NCBI RefSeq assembly: GCF_020921035.1
Contig: NC_063155.1
Span: 24,173,294 to 24,237,293, forward strand
Reading direction: 5' to 3'
Length of the DNA: 64,000 nucleotides
Source of the DNA: Rhodamnia argentea
Taxonomy: Eukaryota > Streptophyta > Magnoliopsida > Myrtales > Myrtaceae
Program-made: the position numbers and the translations under genes
Shown: in pieces, positions 24,673 to 34,998 of the stretch
How positions within the stretch are numbered: the first letter of the stretch is position 1
How the letters are laid out: every line of letters starts with the position of its first letter
The notes under the pieces: generated by a model
The model's database searches: none
Seen by the model: only the letters and a program-made list of their open reading frames with translations
Told to the model about the DNA's origin: nothing

Positions 24673-27229
24673 CCAATCAAACTTTCTCGGAAAAGCCAAA
24701 AAAAAAATAAAAATCGGAGCTTTCTTTGCTGTATTGCTAAAGCAAAATCCCACCAAACAACAAGCGCCGCTCGTCCTTTCGATCGTCGACGCACAGCGGC
24801 GAAAATGGTTCCTGATTGTTGGGAGACGATGAGTGAAATGAAAGAGTTTACGAAGACGCAAGAATGGTTTCCATTAAGAAGAGGAGGAGCTTCGGAGATG
24901 CCGAGGGGGCGAGTCCCTTGAGATCTCCGAAAGGCTGGTTTTGTCTTTGCAACAAGGAATCGCCCATCAAATTCTCATTTTCTTCTGCGTAGAAAGGAGA
25001 CAAGTGGTGCTTTCGTCAGAATTTTGTTTGCTTTTTTTTTTTATCGGATTATTTTCTTTGTCTTTTTAATCTAATTTAATGTTTCACTATACAAGCTGCG
25101 CTATATACACTATATGTCAGGTGTGATTGCGAAACTCTACTCCCTATTCACGCGTCCCTATCCCACTTTCTCCAAAAGTAGGGATTCGAACTCGTCATCT
25201 CTCTCTTTTCAAATAAGAAAAATGACCACCAAATCCCGGTGGTTGGTTATTTCCTTATTTACTTTTATTATAACGATGGTGATTATGTGTTGATCATTAA
25301 TCGATTTGGTTAACTAATATTTTACTTACCCACCAAACCTAAGCCCAATATACCTCGTGGACTAGACACTAAAAAACTTTCCACATGATGCACGCCGAAT
25401 TGACGGGGGCTTTGAAACAAGTAGCTAAGACGTGTAGGGTAGACAACCTGACATCAAAATTGAAAAACCCTTTCTCCAAGAGCCTAAGAGATCGGCGGAA
25501 TTTTCTTTATAACATTGATCCTATTCGATAGATCAGACTGACTATGATCATAATGGAAGCGGTTTGCGCAAGCTAGACCATCTCGTGAAAAAGCATCTTA
25601 TCTTGTAAACTAGTCTTAATGGGCATGCGATGTACGAGATTGTTTAAGGTACCATCGAAATAATTTACCCGATATTTCTTATAAAAATTATCTAGGAGAA
25701 ATCATATGTATGTTTACTTAATTTCGGTAGCATGATAATTTTTCCACGCTTATTTTAAAAGTGAAATGGGATAAATCCGAATGACGTACTCGACTGTTAA
25801 ATATCATAATGACATGGGATTTCCCTGGGGAGCATGGTTTGACCAGCTCGAGTTCAGTTTGTTTCCTTTGGAACTGGGGATCAAATGTGACGAGAACAAG
25901 AACGAATGGGCTGGGCTAGAGTCAGCAAATTAAGAGGCTCGAATTGGGACCCCGGCCTATGAATCTTCAAGTCGCACGCTTTCGGTTGCAGCTGCCCACG
26001 AGCCGCTTTCTTTTTTTGTTGTTGTTGTTCATTTGACATTTCTCTGTAGGTTGACTATTAGCGATAGCGAGATATCATCAATTAGGTTCTTTCCACATGA
26101 TCAATTGCTGTTGAAGCATAGAAAAAGGTTTGAATGGATTGGGATCCACCTTTGCCTCCACTAGAATGTCACGTACACCCATCGAACGGGGTGAGTCGGA
26201 TCGAATTTGGGTTAGATTATAAATGTTACCAACCAAATGGATCCATATAACCCATTTATTACCTATTTTATTATAATGCAGATCTAGCGACTCATATTCC
26301 TAAAGTATTTTCATACTTAATTAAATCTAGAAAAATCTACGCTAAAATTGAGGTTAAAGTACAAAGCGAGCACTTTACCAAAAAAAAAAAAAAAGTGCGG
26401 AGCGAGCAAGCGTGAGTCGAGTGAAAATGGGAGAGAATGAAGAGAGGGTCGGGTGGATTCAGTCCGAGTAAGTTATAATCCATTTATAACCTATTTAATA
26501 TATACTTTATTTAAATTCATTTATGACCCATTTATGGAATATAACTAACTCACTTAACAATTCAACCTATTATATATGAGTTTTTTCTTTCAAACATTAC
26601 GTATGGGTTTTTTTTTTTTTCCTGTCAAAACATTATATATGAGTTTTTTTTTTTCTGTCAAAATTAAGAAATGGGTTTATGACTATTTTGACAAGTTTAA
26701 TAATGTCAGATTGAAGGCTCCAATCAAGAATTAACTAATCAATTAGGTGAGCCCGCCATCGTAGTTCCACCATGTGCCAGTGGGGAAACGCAAACGCAAG
26801 CTTGTGATATCTTGTCCTGACAGGAGAATTCAGGGAATCTAACCCACGGCTGATACGACGCGCTTAGCTTTCTATGTCGAGGAACGTACTATTACGTTTT
26901 ATCCGTAATGTTGTTTGGCACGTGGAGTCAAAATCAACATGTTTTTCACCGACGCGAATTACAAGCAACACCAATTGTCAGCCCTCTCATATTAGCGAAA
27001 TCACTGCATTTAGTATCCTGTCTCGTGAGCACAAATGACCAACCGTTTTTGCGCCGTGCATTATACGGGGTTATCCCACATTACTTAAGCTGCTAATCCC
27101 GTGTTATGGGGAAAAAGCAACTAATTAATGTTGAAAATGCGCACTTTGTGGCGGGATTTGGCCTAACTCTCTTTAGTCAAGTATCAATTCCTAGAGAGAA
27201 CCCGCGCGAATCAAGCATCTCTTTTTAAA
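24673..27229. other. G6PDH upstream region and long spacer
   Basis: The first few hundred bases should hold the G6PDH leader and promoter. The rest is AT-rich spacer with poly-T/A runs and a probable decayed hAT-like element (listed separately). I find no gene. Confidence 0.45.
26175..26695. mobile_element. Possible decayed hAT-like MITE
   Basis: The region has alternating blocks such as gggttagattataaatg, AACCCATTTATTACC and actattttgacaag. They resemble the interior and right end of the element at 42.2-42.8 kb. The left end is not clear, so this is a resemblance only. Confidence 0.3.
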
Positions 27230-27663
27230 GGGAAAACGACACAAATAGTCTCCGAACTTTGATCTAATATGTAATGTGCAATGTAATCTTTGAACTTATA
27301 ATTTGTTTAACGTAGTTCCCGAGCTTTAGTCCAATATGTAATGTGGTCTCTGAACTTTTGATTTGTTCAATACGATTCTGAACTTTTGGTACATATTTAA
27401 TTTAAGCCATGAACTATATGAATGTATTCAATGTTGTCCCCGATATCGACTTAATGGAAGGAAAATATGGAATGTTTTCATATAGCTTAGGGATTACATT
27501 GAAAATGTTCCAAAAGTTCATAAATTGCATTGAACAAATCAAAAGTTCATGGATCATACTGCATATTAGGCTAAAATTTATGGTCCATATTGAACAAATT
27601 ATGAGTTCAAGAACCATATTGTATGTTGGATTAAAGTTCGGAGATTATTTACGTCATTTCTTT
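27230..27663. mobile_element. MITE-like inverted-repeat element, about 430 bp
   Basis: The left end (gacacaaatagtctccgaac) is matched in inverted form by the right end (gttcggagattatttacgtc). Inside each arm a block of about 50 bases (GAACTTTTGATTTGTTCAAT and variants) is repeated two to three times, in opposite orientation in the two arms. The 103-residue frame crossing it is an artefact. The family is unassigned. Confidence 0.65.
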
Positions 27664-28805
27664 ATATTTTTCATAACCTTTGGCATTGATCAGGAGAACG
27701 CTAAAAAACTAACATCATGAAGGATCACATGTCCACGGAAAATATCTTCACCAACGTCCATGCTTACAAGATCTAATAAAAGAGAACTGTGTAAAACCCG
27801 AGGTGAAAATGTTTCACTCGCGCCCCCGAACGATTCTTTATCAAAACGCTTTCTTGCTTGCTTAAGACTCACTTCACACTAATCCACCGGAGCAACCGGC
27901 CACAAGCGTGCGACCGGGACCGGAGACATCCGAAAACCCCCCCAACAACTTCTTTAGATGCCGCGGTAAAGCAAATGTACTAAGGTCGATTTGCAAGATC
28001 GATGTAGTAGGCGGTTCGGTTGGATTGTAAGCAAAATATTTGCGTAAGGTGGATCGAATTCAATGATCGGATCGGCGACAAATTATCACGTGTCGAATTC
28101 GCTTATTTTTCAAATTGGTCCTCAACGCTTTTCCCTTCTTTTTCCGTTAACTTGCGCAGCAGCCACTTCACGAAGTACGGAGGCCAACTCTTCGGAGCTA
28201 AGGAAGGAATATCAGCCATCCTGACACCAACGTCAAAAGGGTCAACAAAACTTTAATAAAAAAAAAGTCCAGACCTAAGTTGTTGCGTCACTGCAGAATA
28301 ATGATATGGACTTTACTAGCATAATAGTTTTTGAGCAACTTCGAAAATAATAATGTGTTGTGAGCTATGAATTTTTAAAAGAGGAGATCTCATAATAATT
28401 TTTAATCAACACCGTTAACATAACAGTCACCCAAAAGCTGTTACATAATCGATTTTCTAATGATATGATATAAATTAATCCCGGACAACTAGATGCAAAC
28501 TTGAAATGTGAGGTCAAACTCAAAAGGAAAAATTGGCAAATTGTGAAAAGTGGGTATGCATGCATGCATGCAAGTTATTATGGATGATGATGGTTTTTGC
28601 AATTTACCTAGTTTCTAATATTTACCTAGTCAGTAGAGCAACAGGCGTTTTAAAATTCACTATTCTTATTGACCCAAAAAAAAAAAAAAATTCACTATTC
28701 TTGGACGCTCGATAAAATACAACTTCCTAAGCATTTAATTTCTATTTGTATAACTTATATGTGGGAATTTGTTCCATTAACTTTTTCTCTCATTGACTTA
28801 AAATT
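27664..28805. other. Spacer without visible genes
   Basis: It holds a (TGCA)n stretch at about 28557-28572 and poly-A runs. No credible coding region or RNA gene is seen. Confidence 0.4.
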
Positions 28806-29433
28806 GAGAAAAATTATCAAAAAAGTTTTAAATCTTTCAATTGTGCCAATTGAGTTCTAAATTTTTTAACATTTTTCTAATTGAGTCAATCCAATCGGTT
28901 TTGATCGAAAATCACAGAGATAAACGCCAGGCATCTACGTCGACATCTTTAATAACATCTTAGTATTTTTTTTTAATTATAAAAAAATTTATCTTTCTGT
29001 ATTCTTTTAGTTTCTTTTTCTTTTTAGATCTAGGGCCGGGGCACCTCACTCTATCCGGGCGACGTGGCTTCGCCCAAACTCGAGGGTTGCGGCTCCCACG
29101 TATTGTCCAGATTTGACGAACGTTGCCGCGCCCTCGCCTAGTGCCGATGAGGGTCGGTCGATGACCCTTGCCAGCCCTCAAAGAAAAAATAAAAACGTTA
29201 AAGAAATTATAACATATTAGTAAAATATTATTATATTTACGTCAAAGAAAATCACGTCACGTAGGATAGTCGACGTCCACGTTAGCGATTTTACTCCAAA
29301 ATTGATCGAATCGACTCAATTGGCAAAATGTGAAAAACTTTGTCTATGAATTTGCACAATTGAAAGGTTTATGACTGAAATGATACTAGTATAATAAGTT
29401 GATGACCTTTTTTTTTTTTTGGTAATTGTCCCT
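28806..29433. mobile_element. Mutator-type TIR element (family A)
   Basis: The left end (gagaaaaattatcaaaaaag) and the inverted right end (ctaattgtccct side) match. Both are followed by the CAATTG(T)GCCAATT(G/C)AGT block that defines the family. The interior is GC-rich around 29035-29170. The flanking 9-mers agree only partly, so an old insertion is inferred. Confidence 0.6.
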
Positions 29434-29795
29434 AGTAAGATGCAAGACTTGTTCTTATCAACTTGAAAGATCTTAGTGCTAATAATAATTGCCGAGGCGA
29501 AACCGGTACGATCATGGGATGTAACTTTTTAAACATGTAACTTTTCTTTTATAGCTTATACGTAGGAATTTGTTTAATCAAGTTTACAATTAAACCTATA
29601 AGTAATATTTCAAGAATACAATCTAAATATACATAACAATTGTAGATTCATTACATGCGGAAGAATTAGAGATTTGCTAGGATTAGACACTCGCTGAAAT
29701 GACCATGAACTGTGAACTGCTGGACAAAGCTCGCAGGTGAGCATGCCACTTGTCATATAATGTTCATGTGTTAGCCCGTAAGGCAAAGTCATGCC
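29434..29795. other. 3' flank of the DUF4408/DUF761 gene
   Basis: This is probably the 3' UTR of the minus-strand gene ending at 29796. Nothing else is visible. Confidence 0.4.
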
Positions 29796-30425
29796 CTAAC
29801 GAACGCACATTAGAGATTTAGCTTCAAGCCACCTTTGTTTGTTAACCCTGGCAATGAATTCTTCGACTCTCTTCTTCAATTCCTCAGCAGGAATCCCATC
29901 CTCCTCTGGCACACTTGTCTCATCCTTTTCTTCATCATCGTCATCTTCTTCTTGTTCTGGTTCAGCCTCTTGTTTGTCATCATTATCATCACCCAACTCC
30001 TCTTCTTCTCTCGCCTCATCTCCAGTCAATCTCTCACTCTCCAATTCCCTCGAACTTTCGCTTTCCGGGCAACTGGAAAGCATCTTCCTGGTCCGGCTCC
30101 TCTCGACGTACTCTTCGTAGATGTCGTTGGGCGACGTAGCCGGCGAGTGCAGGCCCCCGAGCTTCGACTCTCTGAGGAGGAAGGCGACGATGGCGTTCAC
30201 TACCAAGAACAGGCACTTCGGACTGAGCAGTGAAGTCCCGAAGTGGGGAAGGGCGACGAGCAGGAAATGCTCGATGGAGGGCAACCAGAAGGGGTAGGAA
30301 CAGAAGAGACTACATGTCAGGGCAGTCAAAAGGTAAGGGATGAAACTAGAAAGAAGGTGGTGGTGATTCTTGAGCTTGTGATTCTTCATGGCAGCTTGAA
30401 GCTTCAGTGCTTCAATGGGTTCCAT
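29796..30425 (-). CDS. DUF4408/DUF761-type small membrane protein, 209 aa
   Basis: This is a single-exon gene. The start at 30425 is the first ATG of the frame (the upstream extension has none). Seen: MEPIEALKLQ, then hydrophobic segments at about 24-43 and 51-84 ending in SPKCLFLVVNAIVAFLL, which is the DUF4408 type, then a linker, a long Asp/Glu-rich acidic stretch (about 120-175) and a C-terminal EELKKRVEEFIARVNKQRW block at 181-199, the DUF761 (cotton-fibre-expressed) signature. Proteins with this pair are common in plants, poorly characterised and often stress- or wound-induced. No enzymatic role is implied. A good TATA box lies 104-112 bases upstream. Confidence 0.87.
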   Translation of the reverse strand: MEPIEALKLQAAMKNHKLKNHHHLLSSFIPYLLTALTCSLFCSYPFWLPSIEHFLLVALPHFGTSLLSPKCLFLVVNAIVAFLLRESKLGGLHSPATSPNDIYEEYVERSRTRKMLSSCPESESSRELESERLTGDEAREEEELGDDNDDKQEAEPEQEEDDDDEEKDETSVPEEDGIPAEELKKRVEEFIARVNKQRWLEAKSLMCVR

Positions 30426-30527
30426 CTTTCTTGAAGCCTCAAAGAAAAGATCCTCTATCAAGGTTGATGAGCAAAGCCTTGATGAGTGAGATTTCGCATC
30501 TGACTGAACATAGAGCAGTGACAGAAG

Positions 30528-30540
30528 GCCTTTTATAGAG
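30528..30540 (-). promoter_or_regulatory. TATA box of the DUF4408/DUF761 gene
   Basis: On the minus strand this reads CTCTATAAAAGG, a near-consensus plant TATA element. It sits about 105 bases upstream of the ATG at 30425, leaving room for a leader of about 70-80 bases. Confidence 0.6.
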
Positions 30541-30952
30541 AGGTAAAAGGGGGAAGTTCTGGGAGAGAATCTGTGAATAATATTGCTCTTAACTTTAAAA
30601 TTGTTGTTTTTTTTTGCTCTTTTTCTTCTTCCTTTCTTTCTAGGGGAGAATTGCTTTTGGAAAAGGAAATGGGCAGATTAATAATGTGCTCATTTGGGTG
30701 CCTTTGTTTAAGCCTCCCACTTGATGGTTTTGAAGTTTCCAGTTAGTTTAGACACAATATCTTATTCATTCATTCACTTCTTGCTGCACATGCATTTTCG
30801 ACCATCCAATGGGAACATCTTTTGCTATCCCCTCAGGTTATAGTTATATATTAAAACCGGTCGATAAAAAGTATAATTTCATGTGAAGTGACAGACTGTA
30901 AATGGACATTTATATAGTAACCATAGTCGGATACCCAATAAAAAAGCAGTTT

Positions 30953-31358
30953 GTCGCATCTAGACATGGCCACGGGCCGTGAACGGCCGGTTCCGGTTCA
31001 TGAACAGGCGGTTCCGGTTCGTGGCCACGCTTGAACCAGAACCGGCCCTTGAAGGGGCGGTCTCGGTTCTGGTTCGGGGCCATGCTTGAACCAGAACCGG
31101 CCCTTGAAGGGGCAATCCTGGTTCCGGTTCGGCCCAATTTTGGGCCGTTGGAGAGGAAAAGAGCCACTGTTTTTTTTTTCGACGATTCGGAACCGCCTAT
31201 TCCGAACCAGTTCTGAATTTTTTTAAACCGTAACCGGCCTGTGAGGGGATGAACAAGTTCCGGTTCGGAACCGGCATTCCTAGTCAACGGGCCGATTCTG
31301 GTTATTCCACAGGCCGGTTCCGGGACCAAACCGGCCCGTAGCCATGTCTAGTCGCATC
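30953..31358. mobile_element. hAT-type MITE with perfect 8-bp target duplication
   Basis: The element is 30961-31350 (390 bp). It is flanked by identical gtcgcatc at 30953-30960 and 31351-31358. The left terminus tagacatggccacgggccg is matched by the inverted right terminus tagacatggctacgggccg. A TAG..TGGC-like end and an 8-bp duplication are the marks of hAT elements. The interior is made of GAACCGG/CCGGTTC-rich repeats in both orientations and encodes no transposase. The long minus-strand frame through it (Glu-Pro repeats) is a by-product. Confidence 0.88.
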
Positions 31359-31475
31359 ACTTGATATACCAAATTTGTAAGCCGGTTTTTATATAGATCG
31401 CTTTTCTCTTTCTATTAATAAGTAGGCTCATGAAGAATTATTAAGAACTAATCACGACATCACTTGAACTTAACA

Positions 31476-32077
31476 AGGATTTTTGGAAAAATTACAAAAA
31501 AAAGTCCTAAACCTATTGCAATTGTGCCAATGCAGTTCTAAACTTTTTTTTTTTGCTAATTCAATATTAAATATTTTGTAATTGTGCTAATTCAGTCCCT
31601 CCAAAAAATTTTGGCCTTCTAACGTTGACGTGGACGTCGGTCGGCCGGCCTCGCCCGACCATGGCAAAGCTCGACCTCGCCCGGATCTAAGATGGCAAGT
31701 CGAGCCTCGCCTAGCCACTGCGAGGCTCGGCCTCCCCCAACCATGGTGAGGTCGCGGGCGGCCGTCCTGCGGCCGGTCGCCAAGTTCCGGCGACAGGCTG
31801 GAGGAAGAAGAGGGGATAGGAAGAAAAAAAGAAAAGAAGCATAAAAAAATAAAAATTTTAGGTCGCAGGCTAGGCGGCTAAAGTTTGCCGGACAAACTGA
31901 ATTGGCACAGTTGTAAAAGGTTTAAGACTGAATTGATAGAAAAAAAAAAGGTTTAGAACTGAATTGGTACAATTGCAAAAGGCTTAGGAATGAATCGACA
32001 AAAAAAAAATGTTTAAGACTGAATTGACATAATTGCAATAGGTTTATGATATTTTTGGTAATTTTCCTAGGATTTTT
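31476..32077. mobile_element. Mutator-type TIR element with 9-bp target duplication (family A)
   Basis: The element is 31485-32068 (584 bp), between two copies of aggattttt at 31476-31484 and 32069-32077. Both ends carry the family terminus GGAAAAATTAC / AGGAAAATTAC, then CCTAAACCTATTGCAATTG and (C/G)CCAAT(G/T)CAGT. The inner arms repeat the CAATTGTGCCAATTCAGT-like block. The interior is GC-rich (GGCCGGCC, CGGCGACAGG). A 9-bp duplication with long inverted repeats points to Mutator-like elements. There is no transposase, so it is non-autonomous. Confidence 0.82.
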
Positions 32078-32337
32078 TCTTTTTGTTCACTAATTAGAAC
32101 AAACACTTTGTTGATTGCATACTAAGAAATTACAAAATTTCATGGCAAAATTTGACCAAAGCTAACACGGGGTCAATGTGTCACGCATGTATCAGTTTGG
32201 GGTTCTTAATGACCCAAAAATTTGTTTGGTGTGAATTTATTAGAAATGTACCAGTTTGAGATTTTTCGTGGTATTAATTCAATATTTTTAATGTACAAAG
32301 CAAGCATGTGCATTTGGGTATTGATAGCTCTGTTTAA
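32078..32337. mobile_element. Partial copy of the 38.7-kb inverted-repeat family
   Basis: The end at about 32247-32280 (accagtttgagatttttcgt followed by ggtattaat) matches the right terminus of the element at 38714-39020. Only this side is well preserved. Confidence 0.45.
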
Positions 32338-32911
32338 GGAGAATTACTAAAAAGTCATAAACCTATTGCAATTGTGACAATTCAGTCATAAACTTTTTTT
32401 TGTTAGTTAAGTCCTAAATTTTTTGTAATTGTGCCAATTCAGTTTACTTTGCCAACCGACGTTGACATGGACAATTATTAACGATATTTTAATTTTTTTT
32501 GTCTCTTTTTTTTTCAAAACCTATTGCTATTGCTGCCGGCGAGCCGCTAACAGCCGCAGGAGAGGGCAGCCTCGCCGGTTGTGGGCGAAGGCGGCTTCAC
32601 CAGCAGCTAACGAGGCCATGAAGACCGATGCCATGGCAAGGCTACCCTCGTCTAGATCTAGCAAGGGGGCTTTGCCCGTGGTTGCCGGGCACTATAGTAA
32701 TAGGTTTTGACAAAAAAGAAACATAAAAAAATAAATATACTAACATATTATTAAAAATTAGTACGTTAGATCCAACTTGAAAAATGGACTGAATTGACAC
32801 AATTGCAAAAAGTTTAAGACTCAACTGACAAAAAAAAAAAAAAACAGTTTAAGATTGAACTGGCACAATTACACTAACTTTAGGATTTTTTTAAATATAT
32901 TTTTCTACTTT
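32338..32911. mobile_element. Mutator-type TIR element, right end eroded (family A)
   Basis: The left end is ggagaattac followed by CATAAACCTATTGCAATTG. Inverted CAATTG/CCAATTCAG blocks occur toward the right, at about 32770-32880. The last 30 bases on the right have drifted, so the exact border is uncertain. It lies close to another family A copy. Confidence 0.6.
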
Positions 32912-33916
32912 ATTTATTGAGAAGTGGGACGCCAAAGGAAGCTCCGGGACATGAAAGTTTTTTCTAGTGATTTTTGGTGATGCAATGCCTTTTATGCTAT
33001 TACTTTTGGTAGCACGTTTTGAAAGGAGAGCCAAAAACCATGTGCATTTCCTCCGGTTTCTACATTATAGTATGAATCTTGCATTACATAATTCCTCGGA
33101 AAGCTTCCTTCGGCTGGCTTATTCCTCAAAAAGGTGAAATTAGACCACCGAGGCGTGTTAGAAAAAGTAAATTTATCTAAAAGCATCCGCATTCTTTTCC
33201 AAAAGCATCCCGCTTGCAAAAATGAATGGAACGCAAATGATCGCTTTCATCAATGTTGTAGTATAAATGGTTGTTGATAATAGGGATTTATTCATATAGC
33301 CTAATTTTTCTACACTTTTAGGAAAATATCTGTTAGATCATTGATTTTCTGTGAAATAAGCACGCAAATTCAAGGGGCAATTGCAATCGTTTAATCTAAT
33401 TTCAAACCGCGACGTTCAATCTTTGTTGATTCGAGAGTGCCGAACTTTCCTTGTTGGAAGCAAAAGGAAAACTTTCTATGCCGACGTCAAGTATCACCAG
33501 GAGAAGATATTTCGGTTTGTAGCTTTTTATAAATCAAAACGTTTCACAATAATCATGCGTTCAATGAGGCTTTCACAAAGCAAAATCTATAAAGTGAAGG
33601 AAGAATGGAGTTTTGAGAGGTGCTCAGATTTTTCAACTCACCTTTTTCTGGGGAGTCACTTTGCATGGTAGTGCAGAGCGGGGTTGTAAAGAAGGTCCAC
33701 TAGGCAATCAAAGCATGCAAACTTTGCTGGATTTCTAATATAGTTCCTTTAAAAACTTTTTCATGAACAATTTGGGGTTGGATCTCAAATCAAAGTTGGT
33801 TTGCAGGACTCAAAACTTTTACCAGTGTCCTGAAACTTCCCTTGATTCTTGTGGTGCTGCCCAGTTGCTCATATGAGTTTTGAACGTGCAATGTATCGGT
33901 GTTCTCGCTTTTGCAG
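32912..33916. other. Spacer of unclear content
   Basis: Balanced composition with a + strand open frame at 33381-33671 that I do not recognise. It could include upstream exons of the possible gene that ends at 34084. I cannot link them by splice sites with confidence. Confidence 0.3.
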
Positions 33917-34084
33917 AAACCGACGGACGATACCAAAAGATTCCATGCTAAAAAGGGCCACTACAGTCCCAATAATTACCAGAATCATACACAGGGAGAG
34001 TATGAAGGAAGGCCCCTAAAGCATGGTGCTGGGAAAACAGAGACTTTTTCCAAAGATCCTGCATCACAACTCAATAATAATTGA
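33917..34084 (+). CDS. Possible terminal exon of an unrecognised gene
   Basis: A good acceptor (tctcgcttttgcag) ends at 33916. It is followed by 55 open codons beginning KPTDDTKRFHAKKGHYSPNN and ending QLNNN, then TGA. Codon use and polar, low-hydrophobicity content look protein-like. A poly(A) signal-like aataaa lies at about 34431, about 350 bases downstream, which would make it convergent with the OTU gene. No upstream exon could be fixed and no family is recognised. It may also be a gene relic. Confidence 0.25.
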   Translation, partial: KPTDDTKRFHAKKGHYSPNNYQNHTQGEYEGRPLKHGAGKTETFSKDPASQLNNN

Positions 34085-34998
34085 GACAGGTTTCAACCAA
34101 GGGCAAAGCTGCTTTACATCTTTTTTTCTCCTCCAACTATCCTATTTTGCAGTTTTGCCAAATTGAGAGGATTCCGTGGGCTAGTCGGATTTTGAGCAAG
34201 CTTTTGAATGGTGGAAAAGAGCAGCTCGAAGTGCATGAACCCTGTTTGCCGCAAATGTATTGTGAAAAATCACTCGAGTTTTACCCCCAAAAAGGCAGAT
34301 GATATAAGCCAGGCAAGGAAACATCGGTATCTGATGAATTACAGCCAGAAATTTATGAAGATACGACAGTGCAGCGCTCCAGACATGTAAATTCCACGAA
34401 ATACCAGATCTTCCTCATGTTGTAACAAGCAATAAAAAAAAACCATTACAAATTTAGGTGGAGTAAAGTTTAAGACTCAGGCCAATGTGTCAATGTTACA
34501 AGTTTGTGTATCTCCTTTGATCTTCTGCAAAAATTCAAGCAAAATTCTCGAAAACGTTCAGATTTTATACTAGTTAAAATCATGAGATTGTGGAATGAAG
34601 ACTTCAAACACACAGGACGGCAGACAGGCGCAAACAAAATTTCATCATTGATGAACTAAATCCAGCATAAGATACAAAAAAAAAACAGGCACCATTCTCG
34701 CTTGAATTGAATAGTGCCAGGACAGTATTAGCCCCCACAATGAACTCAACCACAAGAAGAACAGCCGGTAAAAACATCAAGATTACTACAGGTCACTCGA
34801 CTGCAGGCACAAAACCTACAAAACAACTAATTCTCGATGAAATTGACAAAGAAAACAGATGGCTATGACTAAAAATCCAATCCTTGACATCCAAGGAAGA
34901 ATCTGGAGAACCAGATCGCCGACCATCCACAATGGAGGAAAAGAATGAACTATTTTCTATTTCTAACTCTAGGGCACAAAACTGCATGGAGGGTGGCT
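34085..34998. other. Convergent flanks before the OTU gene
   Basis: The right part is probably the 3' UTR of the minus-strand OTU gene. The left part may be the 3' UTR of the possible gene ending at 34084. Nothing else is recognised. Confidence 0.35.

Noticed and set aside
24400..24861. N-terminal extension of G6PDH to 24861
   Set aside because: The extension has no ATG; the first ATG in frame is 24672 and already gives a full transit peptide.
29835..30233. Long + strand frames opposite the DUF4408/DUF761 gene
   Set aside because: They are antisense shadows of the acidic stretch; the minus-strand protein has the recognisable domains.
30910..31329. 139-codon minus-strand frame with Glu-Pro-rich repeats
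   Set aside because: It lies inside the hAT-type element and reflects its CCGGTTC repeats; no start or homology supports a gene.
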